In this document: piece by piece, positions 51,089 to 63,000 of the stretch
How positions within the stretch are numbered: the stretch's first letter is position 1
Layout: each line of letters starts with the position of its first letter
NCBI GenBank assembly: GCA_008360975.2
Contig: CM039184.1
Coordinates: forward strand, 44,959,797 to 45,023,796
Length of the DNA stretch: 64,000 nt
Source: Lichenostomus cassidix
Lineage: Eukaryota > Chordata > Aves > Passeriformes > Meliphagidae
Direction of reading: 5' to 3'
Made by a program: the position numbers and the translations under genes
Notes under the pieces: generated by a model
Databases searched by the model: none
The model's input: the letters and a program-made list of their open reading frames with translations, nothing else
What the model was told of the DNA's origin: nothing

Positions 51089-54000
51089 CTAAATAGAGAG
51101 AAAACATGCCTCAAACACTTGACACTTCAGTCCCTATTTAATTAAAAAGTACCAAAAAAACAGCTTCTGCATTAATATTTGAAAGCTGGCACCCGCTCCC
51201 ATTCCAACTCAGAGTACTTGGATGTCAGCGCGCAACCGAATTTTTCCTGGAATGGAACATACATCTACCCATCCTGTACTTTTTGTGGGTAAAATGGAAT
51301 GATTTTTCACATTTGTAACCCATATTCTAATAGCAATACTTCTAACAATGTCATGTACCTATTGGCATTTCTCAATAATTCGACATTTTTGTTGACCCCA
51401 TTTTCTCAACTTAACTTTTATGTCTAACTTAGAATGGATCATGTAGAAAAATTTCTATCAAGTGACTGTGAGGGTTATTTTACTTACTGAGAATGACTGT
51501 TGACTTCTGTTCATGCTGCTGAATGTCAGTTTCATTCCACCTTTTTCTGCCTCACCCTTTTTACCATTCTTTCCCCAAAGTCCTAATTTCTGTTCACATA
51601 CTGGCTGTCACATACATCATTCAGTACTAGGTTACACAGGGTCAGTATTGCTTTCTGTCTGTCCACGTTTTATAAGGCAGACTTGGTCCAAGTTGCACAT
51701 TTAAGTGTTTACAGTCTTTCCAAAAAACTCCTGTTTGTTTGGGGTTCTTTTAAAAGTTAACTCTTTTTTTTTTTTTTTTTAAATTGGGCAAGTCTTTCGT
51801 ATCCTATTAAAAAAAAAAAAAATCCAACCTTCGAGATGACTTGTGTCGAGTCTCTTCTTTCTCTCTGTGTCTCCTGTCTCTGTGTCTGTCTTCTTTCTCT
51901 CTACTTGTCCTATGGCGGTCGTAGCCCCTTTCTGCATAGTCTCTGTATCTGTAGCGTTCTTCATCACTGATTCAGAGAGAACATATTTGCAGGACATTAA
52001 GACCAAGGAGTGTAAAAATAACAAGCTAAATGACAGGAAAATCTTAATATTGCTTCTGGGTGTCTAAATGAGTTCCAAAGCTAAAAGGACAATAAAGGTC
52101 TTCATGTTATACACTAGACTTCTGCAGTTAATGCAATTTTGAAAGGAAATTGTTCATTAAAAATTAAAGAAAGAAGAATATAACAATGTTCCATTAAGTT
52201 TATACAGGGGTTATCAAGCTATTAGCTTGAACTTCTATCTAAATGTGAAGGAAGTCCAATCCTACATAAACTTCAGTAATGCTTTTAAGATCAATGTTTG
52301 AAACGTTCAACACTTATCAGCACCCTTTTTGACTATTATACAATTTCAGTAAATTAAAATTAGATTTTGGTACAGTTGTCTAATTCTTTACACATGCTTC
52401 AAGAAAAGGAAAAGCTAAGTACACAGAGTAAAATATACCAAATGTTTTGGGTTGCTTTTGAAATTAATTTTTCTCGAGTGCTATTGCTGACTCTACTTCT
52501 CTCTTGGATTACCATGAAATGCTGCCCTGCCACAATATTGGTAAAAAACCCTAAATATCAAAGGTTAGACAATTCAAAGGCTTTACTTAAAAACATATTT
52601 TTGTATTTTGACTTGATGAAAAGGGCAGTTCTAAGAGTTTACTGGCATCTAAAAAACAAAAAAAGATGAGAACACTATCCATTGTTAGCCAACACCACTC
52701 AAATACTACCTTAGTATAGCTTAAAAAGGCATGATCATTTCATAATTTCTCTACTAAGAAAATCCTACCCAGTATCATTTAACAATGAAACTTCAACACA
52801 AATGAATTTAATGTAATTACTTATGTATCACATTAAGTCTTCTGTAACCATAGTTCGGGAGATCTCCAACAAGTCCTGAAAAAAGGCACAATATGTAACC
52901 AGGTTTTCACAATGTAACCAGGTTCCTAAAGCAGTAATTAAACTCAGTAACAATTTAGATACTGTTGACCTAACACAAGGCAAGTGTTTCTGCCTTTGCC
53001 AACATTTACCAGGAAAGAAAGTATCTTCCTGAGATCACTGGCAGCAACAGAATAGATCAGACAGATCACACAAGAAGAACAGCTCAAGACAGAAGAGATT
53101 TCTCATGTCTTGGAGCAGTGAGAACTGAGATCAAACCCATTTTATCTGCCACAACTTGGATCCTCTGGCCATTTCTCAAGTGAGGATATTACATTAATGA
53201 TTATTACAGCTATGCATGAAAACTCAGAGTGAGAAGGGGGAACACCTGAAGCAACAGAAGTAGTCTTTTTATGAAACTCTGTATGATTACATCATTAAGG
53301 AAATGTCAGAAAATAGTAGTTTAAGACAGTGTAAGAGAAGCACTAACCACCCCATAGAAAATCCTGCTTTTCAAAGGGAATACTTTTATTCAGACATCAA
53401 AAACAAGAAGACTACAGCTACAACTACAGAACTCAAAATTATGATTTGCCACTGAGTAATACAACTACACTGATTTTATAATGCATTTATAACCACAGAT
53501 CTGAGAGTAACCTGATCAAATCCTGCAAAGCACATTTGTGATCAAATGGCACAAACACTAACTGAGGATGGAAGGCATGAGTGGAGGTCACCAGGACCAA
53601 ACCCCAGCTAAAGCAGGGCCATCAGCACCACCAGCTGACCAGTACCATGTCCAGACAGCTGCAGGATATCTCCAAGGATGGAGACTCCCCAGCGTCTCTG
53701 TGCAACTATAGTTTCCTCCCGTATCTTATATTGCGTCCCACAACTAATATTTTGATCATCAGTATCTAATGAAAAGGTTAAAATTTGAATGTCTAACAGT
53801 ACCTTCTGATAAGCTTGCCATAAGAAATTAGATGGCTACTTGTAGACTTATGGCTTGGTTTCAAAGATTAGATCCAAAGCCTTCAACAATTACCTACACT
53901 CTCCATTTGTTCTGTTACCCAGCTATTTTAAAACACTCTAGAAAAGGTTAAAAATATTACTGATACTCCTTTTTAAACTTTATTTTGGCAAACTACTAAA

Positions 54001-57000
54001 GAACCATGACAGCTTGTAAGTGTGTCTGATGAAAATAAACAACTTCTCTAAGTAAAGCAAAAAATCAGTTTGCCAAGACCAGTGTGTTGGGAGCTTTCAG
54101 GAGCACTCCAATGCTGCTCAATGTTTTTGACCTTTATCGCACATTGATCCTGGAGTCTCCTTCAGTTTGTTGACCACCAGGACACCAAGTCCTGTGAAAC
54201 TGCAACCCAGCCAGCCAGACCCTCATCTGCTCTTGTGCATGAGATTATTACATTCCAGGGCCTTAGAGACATAGTTGCTGGGGTTTGGGTTTATTTTTTT
54301 TTTTCAGTTTTTGCAAATTGCTGAGGAAGAACCACAAAACGCTAACATATCAATCATATTAGAAAGTCTAAATTTTTAGTGGTAACTAACTGACTTGAAA
54401 CTATCAAAATAAAATAAAACAAAATAAAGCCCATGTCTTTGCAGAAGGGAAACAGTCCAAAAATAACGGCATCTTCTCAAGGGGGCAAGTGAGATACATC
54501 GTAAAAATGCACACTTTTCTCTGAGGATAGCAGGGTAAAAGCAGAACAGAACACAAAGATAGCTGAAAATTCATTTTTAAACCACATTTTGGTTATAATA
54601 GAATAAACATAATCCTATTTTCTTATAATTTTAAGAACTGCTGTAGCAAAAACACAGGCTATTTACCTGGAAAACAACTGCTAAAAACATTGAAAGCTGT
54701 AATTTCTGAGCAGTAAAAAGCTAAACCTGATGCTTACTACAAACCCCAATGAAGTACCACTTGATCAAAGTTTAAACAAAGGGAATATAAATAAAAGCTA
54801 TAAATCTGTGCAGTCTCTAAAATAGTTCACATTCTTCTCTTCCCCACAGGTCGATTAATTTTATTTTCCTAAGTGCACAAAATTGAAAATAAACCTTCTG
54901 AAGAAATACTGTATCTGCATGTTCTTCCTTAAGCCTCTCCCACCTCTTCTGTGATTCCCAAACCAACTTGTCCTAGTTCAGGGCCTCCCATTTTCTTACA
55001 CAGCCATGTGGCAACAGCTTTGCTACAGATGGTGGATAATTTAGTCACATAAAGTCGAGGCCTGCTCTTCCCCCTCCTTTGCAGATAACTCTGGCAGCAG
55101 CACAGAGATTTCTTGAGGCCTGGAAGCTATTAAGGCTCATTTCAAGCACCCTTGAATGACCAGGGTTCTTTCTGGCCTTCAATCAAGCTGTCTGAAAAAC
55201 AGATGTTTAGACAGGTCTTGGGTTCTCAGAAACTGACCCTGGAACAAAGCATATGCAACAGGAGAGGACATCACCACACTGGCATACATGGAAAATCCCC
55301 CATCTTGCACCCGGATTGGGTCTTCAGCTGACAATCATCATGCAAAAATTGTCATCTCTCAACCACAGTAATGTTGACTCTCATTCCCCTCGGCGTAAAA
55401 CCATTAGTAAAAACAATCTGCCTAATAGCTAACATATATATTCTGCAAAAATTGAAACTTAACAACAAACACAGAGAAAAGCATCAGATATTTACCCCAA
55501 AATGCTCAGTAAATAATGAGCAGAGGACATTCAGAAAAATCTGGCAAACCAATAATCCTCTGTTCTATGGAGCCATAGTGAGCTCAACATTAAATGCTTT
55601 GTACTTGAGCACATGAACCACAGAACAGTTGCAGCTTTTTTTTTAAAAGCAATTAGAGTAGAAAGCTGAATAAAGTTATCTGACATGATTTCCGTAATCT
55701 ACATGAAAATGAAAAAGTTCTTGACCTTGAAATAATAGTTTTTAAAAAGAGAGGAGAGATTATTATTCAGCCAGTATTACCAACCACATTAACCATTTTA
55801 GCAGGTAGTAACACCATTAATTAAAGTCAAATGTTGCAACACACTGCTCTTAGTACTGAATTGGCAATTCAAAGTCATTTGGTACTTCGACACATTTTTC
55901 TGTAGATTTTTTTCTAGACCAAATGATGTCAAAAGTTATGGATATTTCAGTCATTCTCAACACTTAAATCACCTTTAACCTGTAAAGCACTATGACCAGT
56001 CTGGATGTATACTGTCCTTTTCTTCCACTTCTCTTTTACATGCAGAAATTTAGAACGATAATTTCCAAGAGAAAAGGGTGAAGGTGAGGAAGCCACACTG
56101 CCCAGCTCTTTGGAATACACAGCAGAACAGTATGTTTGAATGTGGAAGTACACTGTTTACCAGAGACAAGGGTTTTGAGCAGAGTTCCAGCACATGTAAG
56201 CCATGTCACTGACCTGTTGAACGCACTCGAAGATGGACTGTGATCTCGGTCCCTTTCCCTGTCTCTGGTGCGATCCCGATCCCTGTCTCGGTCCCGGTCG
56301 CGATCCCGATCTCGGGATCTCTCTCTCTCACGTTCCCTATCCTTCTCTCTTCGTGCATAGTAATCCCACTGTTTGCTGGTGTCCAGAAGACTAGACCATG
56401 AGGGTGCAGAACCTGCAGGGTGTGGAAAGGTGACTGAAGAAAGAGATGTAGGTATTAGAAAGAACAAAATCAAATATCATATGGAAACTTACGCATGAAA
56501 ACAAGACATTTGTCAATTTCCTTCAATAACATTTTTCTATCTTCCCCTTTCACATTAGAGTTAATTCTAAGCAAACACCACAAACACAATCTGTAATGAT
56601 TATAAAAACTTCTAGCACTCATTTAAATACCTCTTACAAGGATGTACAGAACCAGGATATATACACCCCAAATATATGTCTGTATAAACACTTCTGTGGG
56701 GAAAAAAATTGTGCAAACATTTGCTCAAAGAATCTGATTTTATGTGATCAAATGGCTTTATTTTGGGGGAACAACAAAACAAAAACAACTAGAAAACAAA
56801 ACTGCCTTTGAAACTCAGGGGCTCTGAAATCTCAGTTCAGAAAAAGAGGAAAAAAGGCCACTTCTAACCTTACATTTAAATGTCATTATTTTTATCACTT
56901 CTACTTTAAAATCATTGTATTTTAAATACAATGTTAGTTATGCTCATTCACTAATTTATATTCTATACTGTGCTTTGTAATACTTTTCTGATTACAGATG

Positions 57001-60000
57001 TAAAAGGAGCTTTAGAAATAAACTCGGTCTGGGGAGAAGAAATAACGCCCCCACTTGTGCTTTGTAAGGTAACATTTATGAACACTCAGCACAACCACTA
57101 ATACCACTAAAATGGAACAGTTTAAGAAAATTAAGCATAGTCTTAATCTAGAAGTGGTATATTAAAATGTTAAGAAGGAAGTCTCAACACTGTCTCATAA
57201 CCTTTTTCAGATAGCCAGCAATGGGGAGAAGGAACTTCTTCTCCACCGCTTTTTGCCAACTTGGATGTAACACAGAACTATTACTCTTAATGCCCCAATT
57301 GTTCTGTCTGCCCTCCCTCGCCAGAAGTCCCGTGAACGCATCCTGTAAAGGAAAAACAAGGCTGAGTATTTAGCTGGAAACAGCACTCTCTAGCGGACTT
57401 ACAGTACTGAGGACTTCTCCCTTTCTGCTTATCTGCCTTGCTAGCTTTCCTAACTTTCAATAAATCGTTTGTTTTGAGCTCCACTTCATCATCTATAATA
57501 TGAGAACAATATTTACTTGACTTCATGGTGTCACAAAGAGATTAACAGTACAATTAACATGAATATCCACTGAACAATGTAAACAATGTTACTGGCGCTG
57601 TAATTAATACTGTTGAGTTATAAAACCAGTGGCTTCTTCTGACAGCTATGTTCAGATTGCCTTGCCTGTAACGTCTGGGGTAGGTATGCCTGCCCCAGAA
57701 AGCTTTGGCAGAAGCTTAAGAGAACAGTTTGCCAAGCATCCAGAGGAGGAACACAAAAGACCTTTAGAGCAGCCAGGGGAGCAGGAAAAAACACTTCATT
57801 GTTAAAATACATTTGCAATGAAAAGTATAATTCCTTAAAAAAGCATTTATACAAGGTTTTGCCTCTAATAAAATGCTTGACACTGTTTAACTTCAGGTCT
57901 ACAGGCAAAATGAAGGGTTAACAGAAAAAAATGCCCTAATACAATATTATGCTGCTCATTATACTGCCAAAACCTGAAATTCTTCGAAGGAAAGCAGCCA
58001 GAAATAGCAAAAAAACAGCTGGATTTAAAAGACTGCTAATTTCCTTGACTTGCCACTATGTCAACAACACATGTATGGTCTACGAGACACTGGCTGCCAG
58101 CATATTCTGATCTAAAGTTTGAACTTAAGTTTAACTTTAAATGTATACTACAAAACAATTATTAATGGTAGTACGTACTTTTACAAGACATTTTGGATAC
58201 TCCATCACATCTAGAGTAATTCTCACCAGACAGAAGTATTTTTACCCCAGTAAAAAAAGATAAAACAGTAACTTGACATACTGCACTTTTTTATATATCT
58301 AGATTTTCACTAGGAATTACTCACAACACACCAGAAGCTTACTTTCTAGTATGAACTGGTGTTCTACTTCTACTACATTAAATGAAGTAATTTGTCATTT
58401 CCATTATGTCTACATGGATTATCCCATAATTTCTACAAAAAGAAAGACACTTCAAAAATTTATGAATTTTTTAATTGATAAAATTTATTGATAAAAATAA
58501 AATTACTTGAAATAAATTATTTTCTTTTTAAAACAGGAAGGGAACTTTGAATAAGTATTCATTTTGGATACGTGAGCCCTGTTTTGGAGACAGTTTAAAA
58601 ACTTATAGCTTCATGGCATAAGGCAAACCATTTAATGCATCTTCACTGTGTCTCAAAAAATACTGACTCGCAAACTGTTTCTGTAATGTTAAATGTCTCT
58701 CAAGTTCCTAAGATACAAAGAACATTTGGAGCATGGACCAGAGAACTGCTTGAGGAAAAAGCAAACAAGCACACAATACAAAGCACTTCAGTGGCAGATC
58801 AAATGCAGCTCAAGCAAAACTAAAGATCTGATGGCAAAGGTAGCACTGAATTGTGAAAGAATTTAAGAGCAAATTGATGAAGCCACATTGATGCAGTGGA
58901 AGAGCACAAAACCAAAACAGACATTCTTGAAGCTATGAGTTAAGAATATTATTTTACTATGTAACCTTCCTAAAGGGCTTGCAATGGGGAACCTGACTCA
59001 CCACAAGGGAAGAGACACCAAAGCATGAGCTGAGGAATTTGAATAGGAAGAAGACAAGCTAGAACCTTAATCAAGACTGGTATTTTTTGTAATGTGCTCC
59101 ATTTGCACATCTTCCCCTGCAATTTTGACAAAGCTAGGAGCTGCACAGACTGTCAAAGGAGACAAGAGGTTGAAGATTCAGTGTTATCATCCAAAGCAAC
59201 TATTAAACAAATATACTTAGTGGTTGTAAATCACAGGGATCATCTGTACTGCACTGTGCTGTGGAGTTCTCAATGTCCCCAAGTTCTGACTCACAGAGAG
59301 CACTGCTAAAACACTGACCAGCGATCACATTGCACAACAGGGACTGTGAGAGTATGATGCTGACCAGGAAAACATTTTTCACTAAGAGATGAGCAACACT
59401 GATAAAATGCCACTGAGTCTCTACAGATCCAAAAGTCTGTATGACAGGGACAGCTTAGAGACAGACAATTGCTTTGTGCAGCAAATATGAAAGCTTTTGC
59501 TGCAACAGGGATACCAGATACACTGGGAGCAGACTGGGAATACAGGAGCAGACCGTGCTCCTTGGTCTCCATAATTGTACAAAGGCAAACAATTTTTTAA
59601 TCCTGCTGAAGAAGTTCAAATTAAATGTTGATGTGGTCATGGTAAAAGTCACCCTTTAACATTGGTGCTGCAACAACACAAGCATGCCATTAACTCTAAA
59701 GATCAACATAAAACTTGGAAATATTCTTATGTCCCTGGCAGTACTTGACATAATAGAAAATTCTAACAAAAGAGACACAAAAGTGAAAAACGCTAGAAAC
59801 TATGTAATAGATGCCAGATACATACATTGGTATGTGTTAGTAAGACTGCTTTCCTTATGATACTCTGCATGGCTTGAGTTGTATGGCTCAAGCCATGCAG
59901 TTGTATCATAAGGAAAGTTGTATGCAACAACCATGCAAGTTGTATGGCTCAGCTTTTACTTTTTGCTAAAACTTCAGAAAACACAATTCAATTACTGCTA

Positions 60001-63000
60001 AAAAAGAAATCTGTGTAGAGCAGCTGTTTATGCACATCAAGCATTCTTGAAAACATAGCAAGCTTCCAACACATGAAAGCAAACATTTGATAACTGATGA
60101 GGATCCTTACAATGTCAACGAAGTACTGCTTGTTACTCCATGAATTGCTACAACTTCAAGAAATTGCAAGCCATTACAAAATGTCATTTTGTATATCCAT
60201 GCTTTAGACTTCAGAACATTTGGGAAATAGATTTGCTGAACATTTGATCTCTGCTGAACATTGCACATCCTCAGAAATGGACCAAAACTTTCCCCACATT
60301 TCACCTCTAGCTAGCGTTCAAAGGAACAAGAAGCAAGGCAACAGAATTTAGCTGAAAGAAAAGGCACTGGGCAGGAGGCTGGATGGCAGATGCACGGAGG
60401 GCAGAGGTAGCCATTGGCAACATGAAAGGTCCTGTATCTGGGTGAGGGGGAGTCCTCAATGTCAGTATAAAATGGGTGACAAACTTATTCAAAGCAAACC
60501 TTGCAGAGAAGGGCTTGGGGATAGTGGTGGGCAAAAATTAAATATGAGCCAGCAATATGAGTTTGCAGCCCAGGAAGCCACTTGTATCCTGGCTGCACTA
60601 ACAGGAAGAATGGCCAGCAGGTTGAAGCAGGTGATTCTTTGTGTGTTCTCATGAAACTCCACCTGGAGTATTGCATCCAGCTCTTGGGACCCCAGTACAA
60701 GGTATGTTAGAGCAGGTCCAGAGGAGGACCACGAAAAATTATCTGAGAGCTGGAACATCTCTCCTAGGTTGTTTAGATTGTTTAAACTGGAGAAAAGAAG
60801 ACTCTAGGAACACCTTATTGCAGCCTTTTAATACTGCAAGGGGGTTGATAAGAAAGACAGATGGAGAGAGACCCTTTGCCAGGGCCTGTAGAGACAGGAC
60901 AACGGGCCATGGTTTTCCTCTGAGAAATGGTACATTTAGATTCAATATAAGGCAGAAATTTGTTATGACGATGGTGGTGGGGCACAGGTTGCTCAGAGAA
61001 GTTGTGGATGCCCCACCATTAGAAGTGTTCAAGGCCAGGTTGGACGGGACTTCGAGCAAACTCATCTAGAGAAAACTCATCTAGTTCTTGCCCATGACAG
61101 GGAAGCTGGAAATAGATAATCTTTGATGGTTCTTTCCAACCCAAATCATTCTACGATTCTATCTACTTTTTCTTCCCATTTTCTCCTTTGTATCAAGAAG
61201 CAGAGCTGTGCTAGGTAACAGTTCTAAACTCAGCATACATTCTCTAGATGCCCATTTGGTGGCACACAGTGAAGCTTTTATTTTATTTCACTCTTTTATT
61301 TTTATTTCACTCTTATTTCATTTTTACTGAAAAAACACTAAGTCAAGTTTTCCAGCATCAGATTTTTTTCCCAAAAGAGTAATTAAAAAAAAAAGAAAAA
61401 AAATTTACTGTCTTTGCAATAGAGAAGCTCAAGGTTATAGTGTCTTAGACAAATGGTTTTTCAAAGGAAAGGTACATCACTCAGGATTTCTGAATGATTG
61501 GTCTTGCTAGTTAAAATTGTGATGATATCTCAACAGTAATTGTTCTCCTGCTTATAAATCCTTGAAAAATTCTCCCTGACTTGCAGTCCATATTATGATA
61601 TATAATGTTTCAAAATCACAGTTTTGCAAAAGCAGCAGAAAAAGATATCCAGTATATTAATTAATAAGCAAACCAATAGTATTTACCACAAGTGGTTAAA
61701 TTTGCAATAGCATGTATCTCTTTACAATGGTCAGCAATGAGCTTTTATAATGAAATACTGATGGGACCTGTTCAGTCTTCTAGCTAAAACCCTCACAACT
61801 GTATCAAACAATATCACAGTAGTCAAAATTTCCAAAGCCAGCAAGCTTACTTACTTACCACTGCCATATGGAAATGCACGAACAGAACGACCATCATAGC
61901 CAGAAGAATGTCCACTGTGGAAAATACATGAAAAACCAGTTTTAACATTTTAAAGATACATGTAAAAACTCAGCTGGAGCAACAAAGCTACCTCCTTCAA
62001 TAAACATATACTTATATATAATATATGTGTTATATACAATACATACAAGAGGCTTGTACCATCTTAAATGAGTGTTATATATGACCTGGTTTTGGCCTCC
62101 AGCAAAAAGCAAGTATTTTTCAAGGACTATGTTTCTTTCTTTTTATATATTTATACCTATCTATACAAATAGATGTATGCATATACATATAAATGCATAT
62201 TTAAAAATTATATTGAAAAAGTACTGTTAGGCCTATTATGGCTGAACATTTAAACAGAACATAAATACAAATTTGGATTCTGTGGAACTCTGGCACTTCC
62301 TATAGTTTATGGGGGCTTGAATTTGTGCTCAAATTTTTGTGAACATCTATAAAAAAGGATATGATAGCTTAAAAGTATACAGTTCATGTAAATAAGCCTT
62401 CAGACTACTAAAGAATACTTAAACAATCATTACCTTAGGTCTTGGCATTGATATACCACCAAAACCATAACTACTTAGTTATTTTGATATTGTGTCATAA
62501 CTAAGCTAGTAAGTGGCCAAGTAACCTACTCAAAGAATATGCTGATAGGTGAGACTAGTAACATTTCTATAAAATTACTGTAAAAATCTGAAGCTGTCTC
62601 CCCTCTCCCAGATGCAAATCCATAAAACACTGGGCCACGCAAGAGTATTTATCCATTTCAGTTATAGAATACTGACAGATTGCTTAGCAAGATTTCAAAC
62701 AGATAATCACCTGTCTATTGTGGGTATGAGGGAAGGTGGAGGACCGCCAGGTGGTGGTGGAAAACCTGTAACAATAAATTAGGTAAGGAAGGGAGAAAGA
62801 AAAAACTACCACCCATCAAAACATAAAAGAACTAGGCTAAGTATACAAAGGCAAACAAATCCCAGGGAGAAAAAAGTAAAAATTGTTTCTGCACAAATGG
62901 GTTTTATTTTGTCAGACTAAAAACTACTTTCCAGCTTTACAGAGTAAAACATTAAACATGTATTATCAGTGCTTCAAATTAAAAACTTAATCATTCTTAA

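Larger units (their letters stand above)
56413..61858 (-). other. FIP1L1 intron (5.4 kb)
   Basis: Bounded by GTAAGT and CTGCAG. It holds the CR1 copy at 60540-61162, the hairpin at 59849-59917, the candidate cassette exon at 57403-57492 and an orphan strong acceptor at 57343-57344. Confidence 0.8.
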
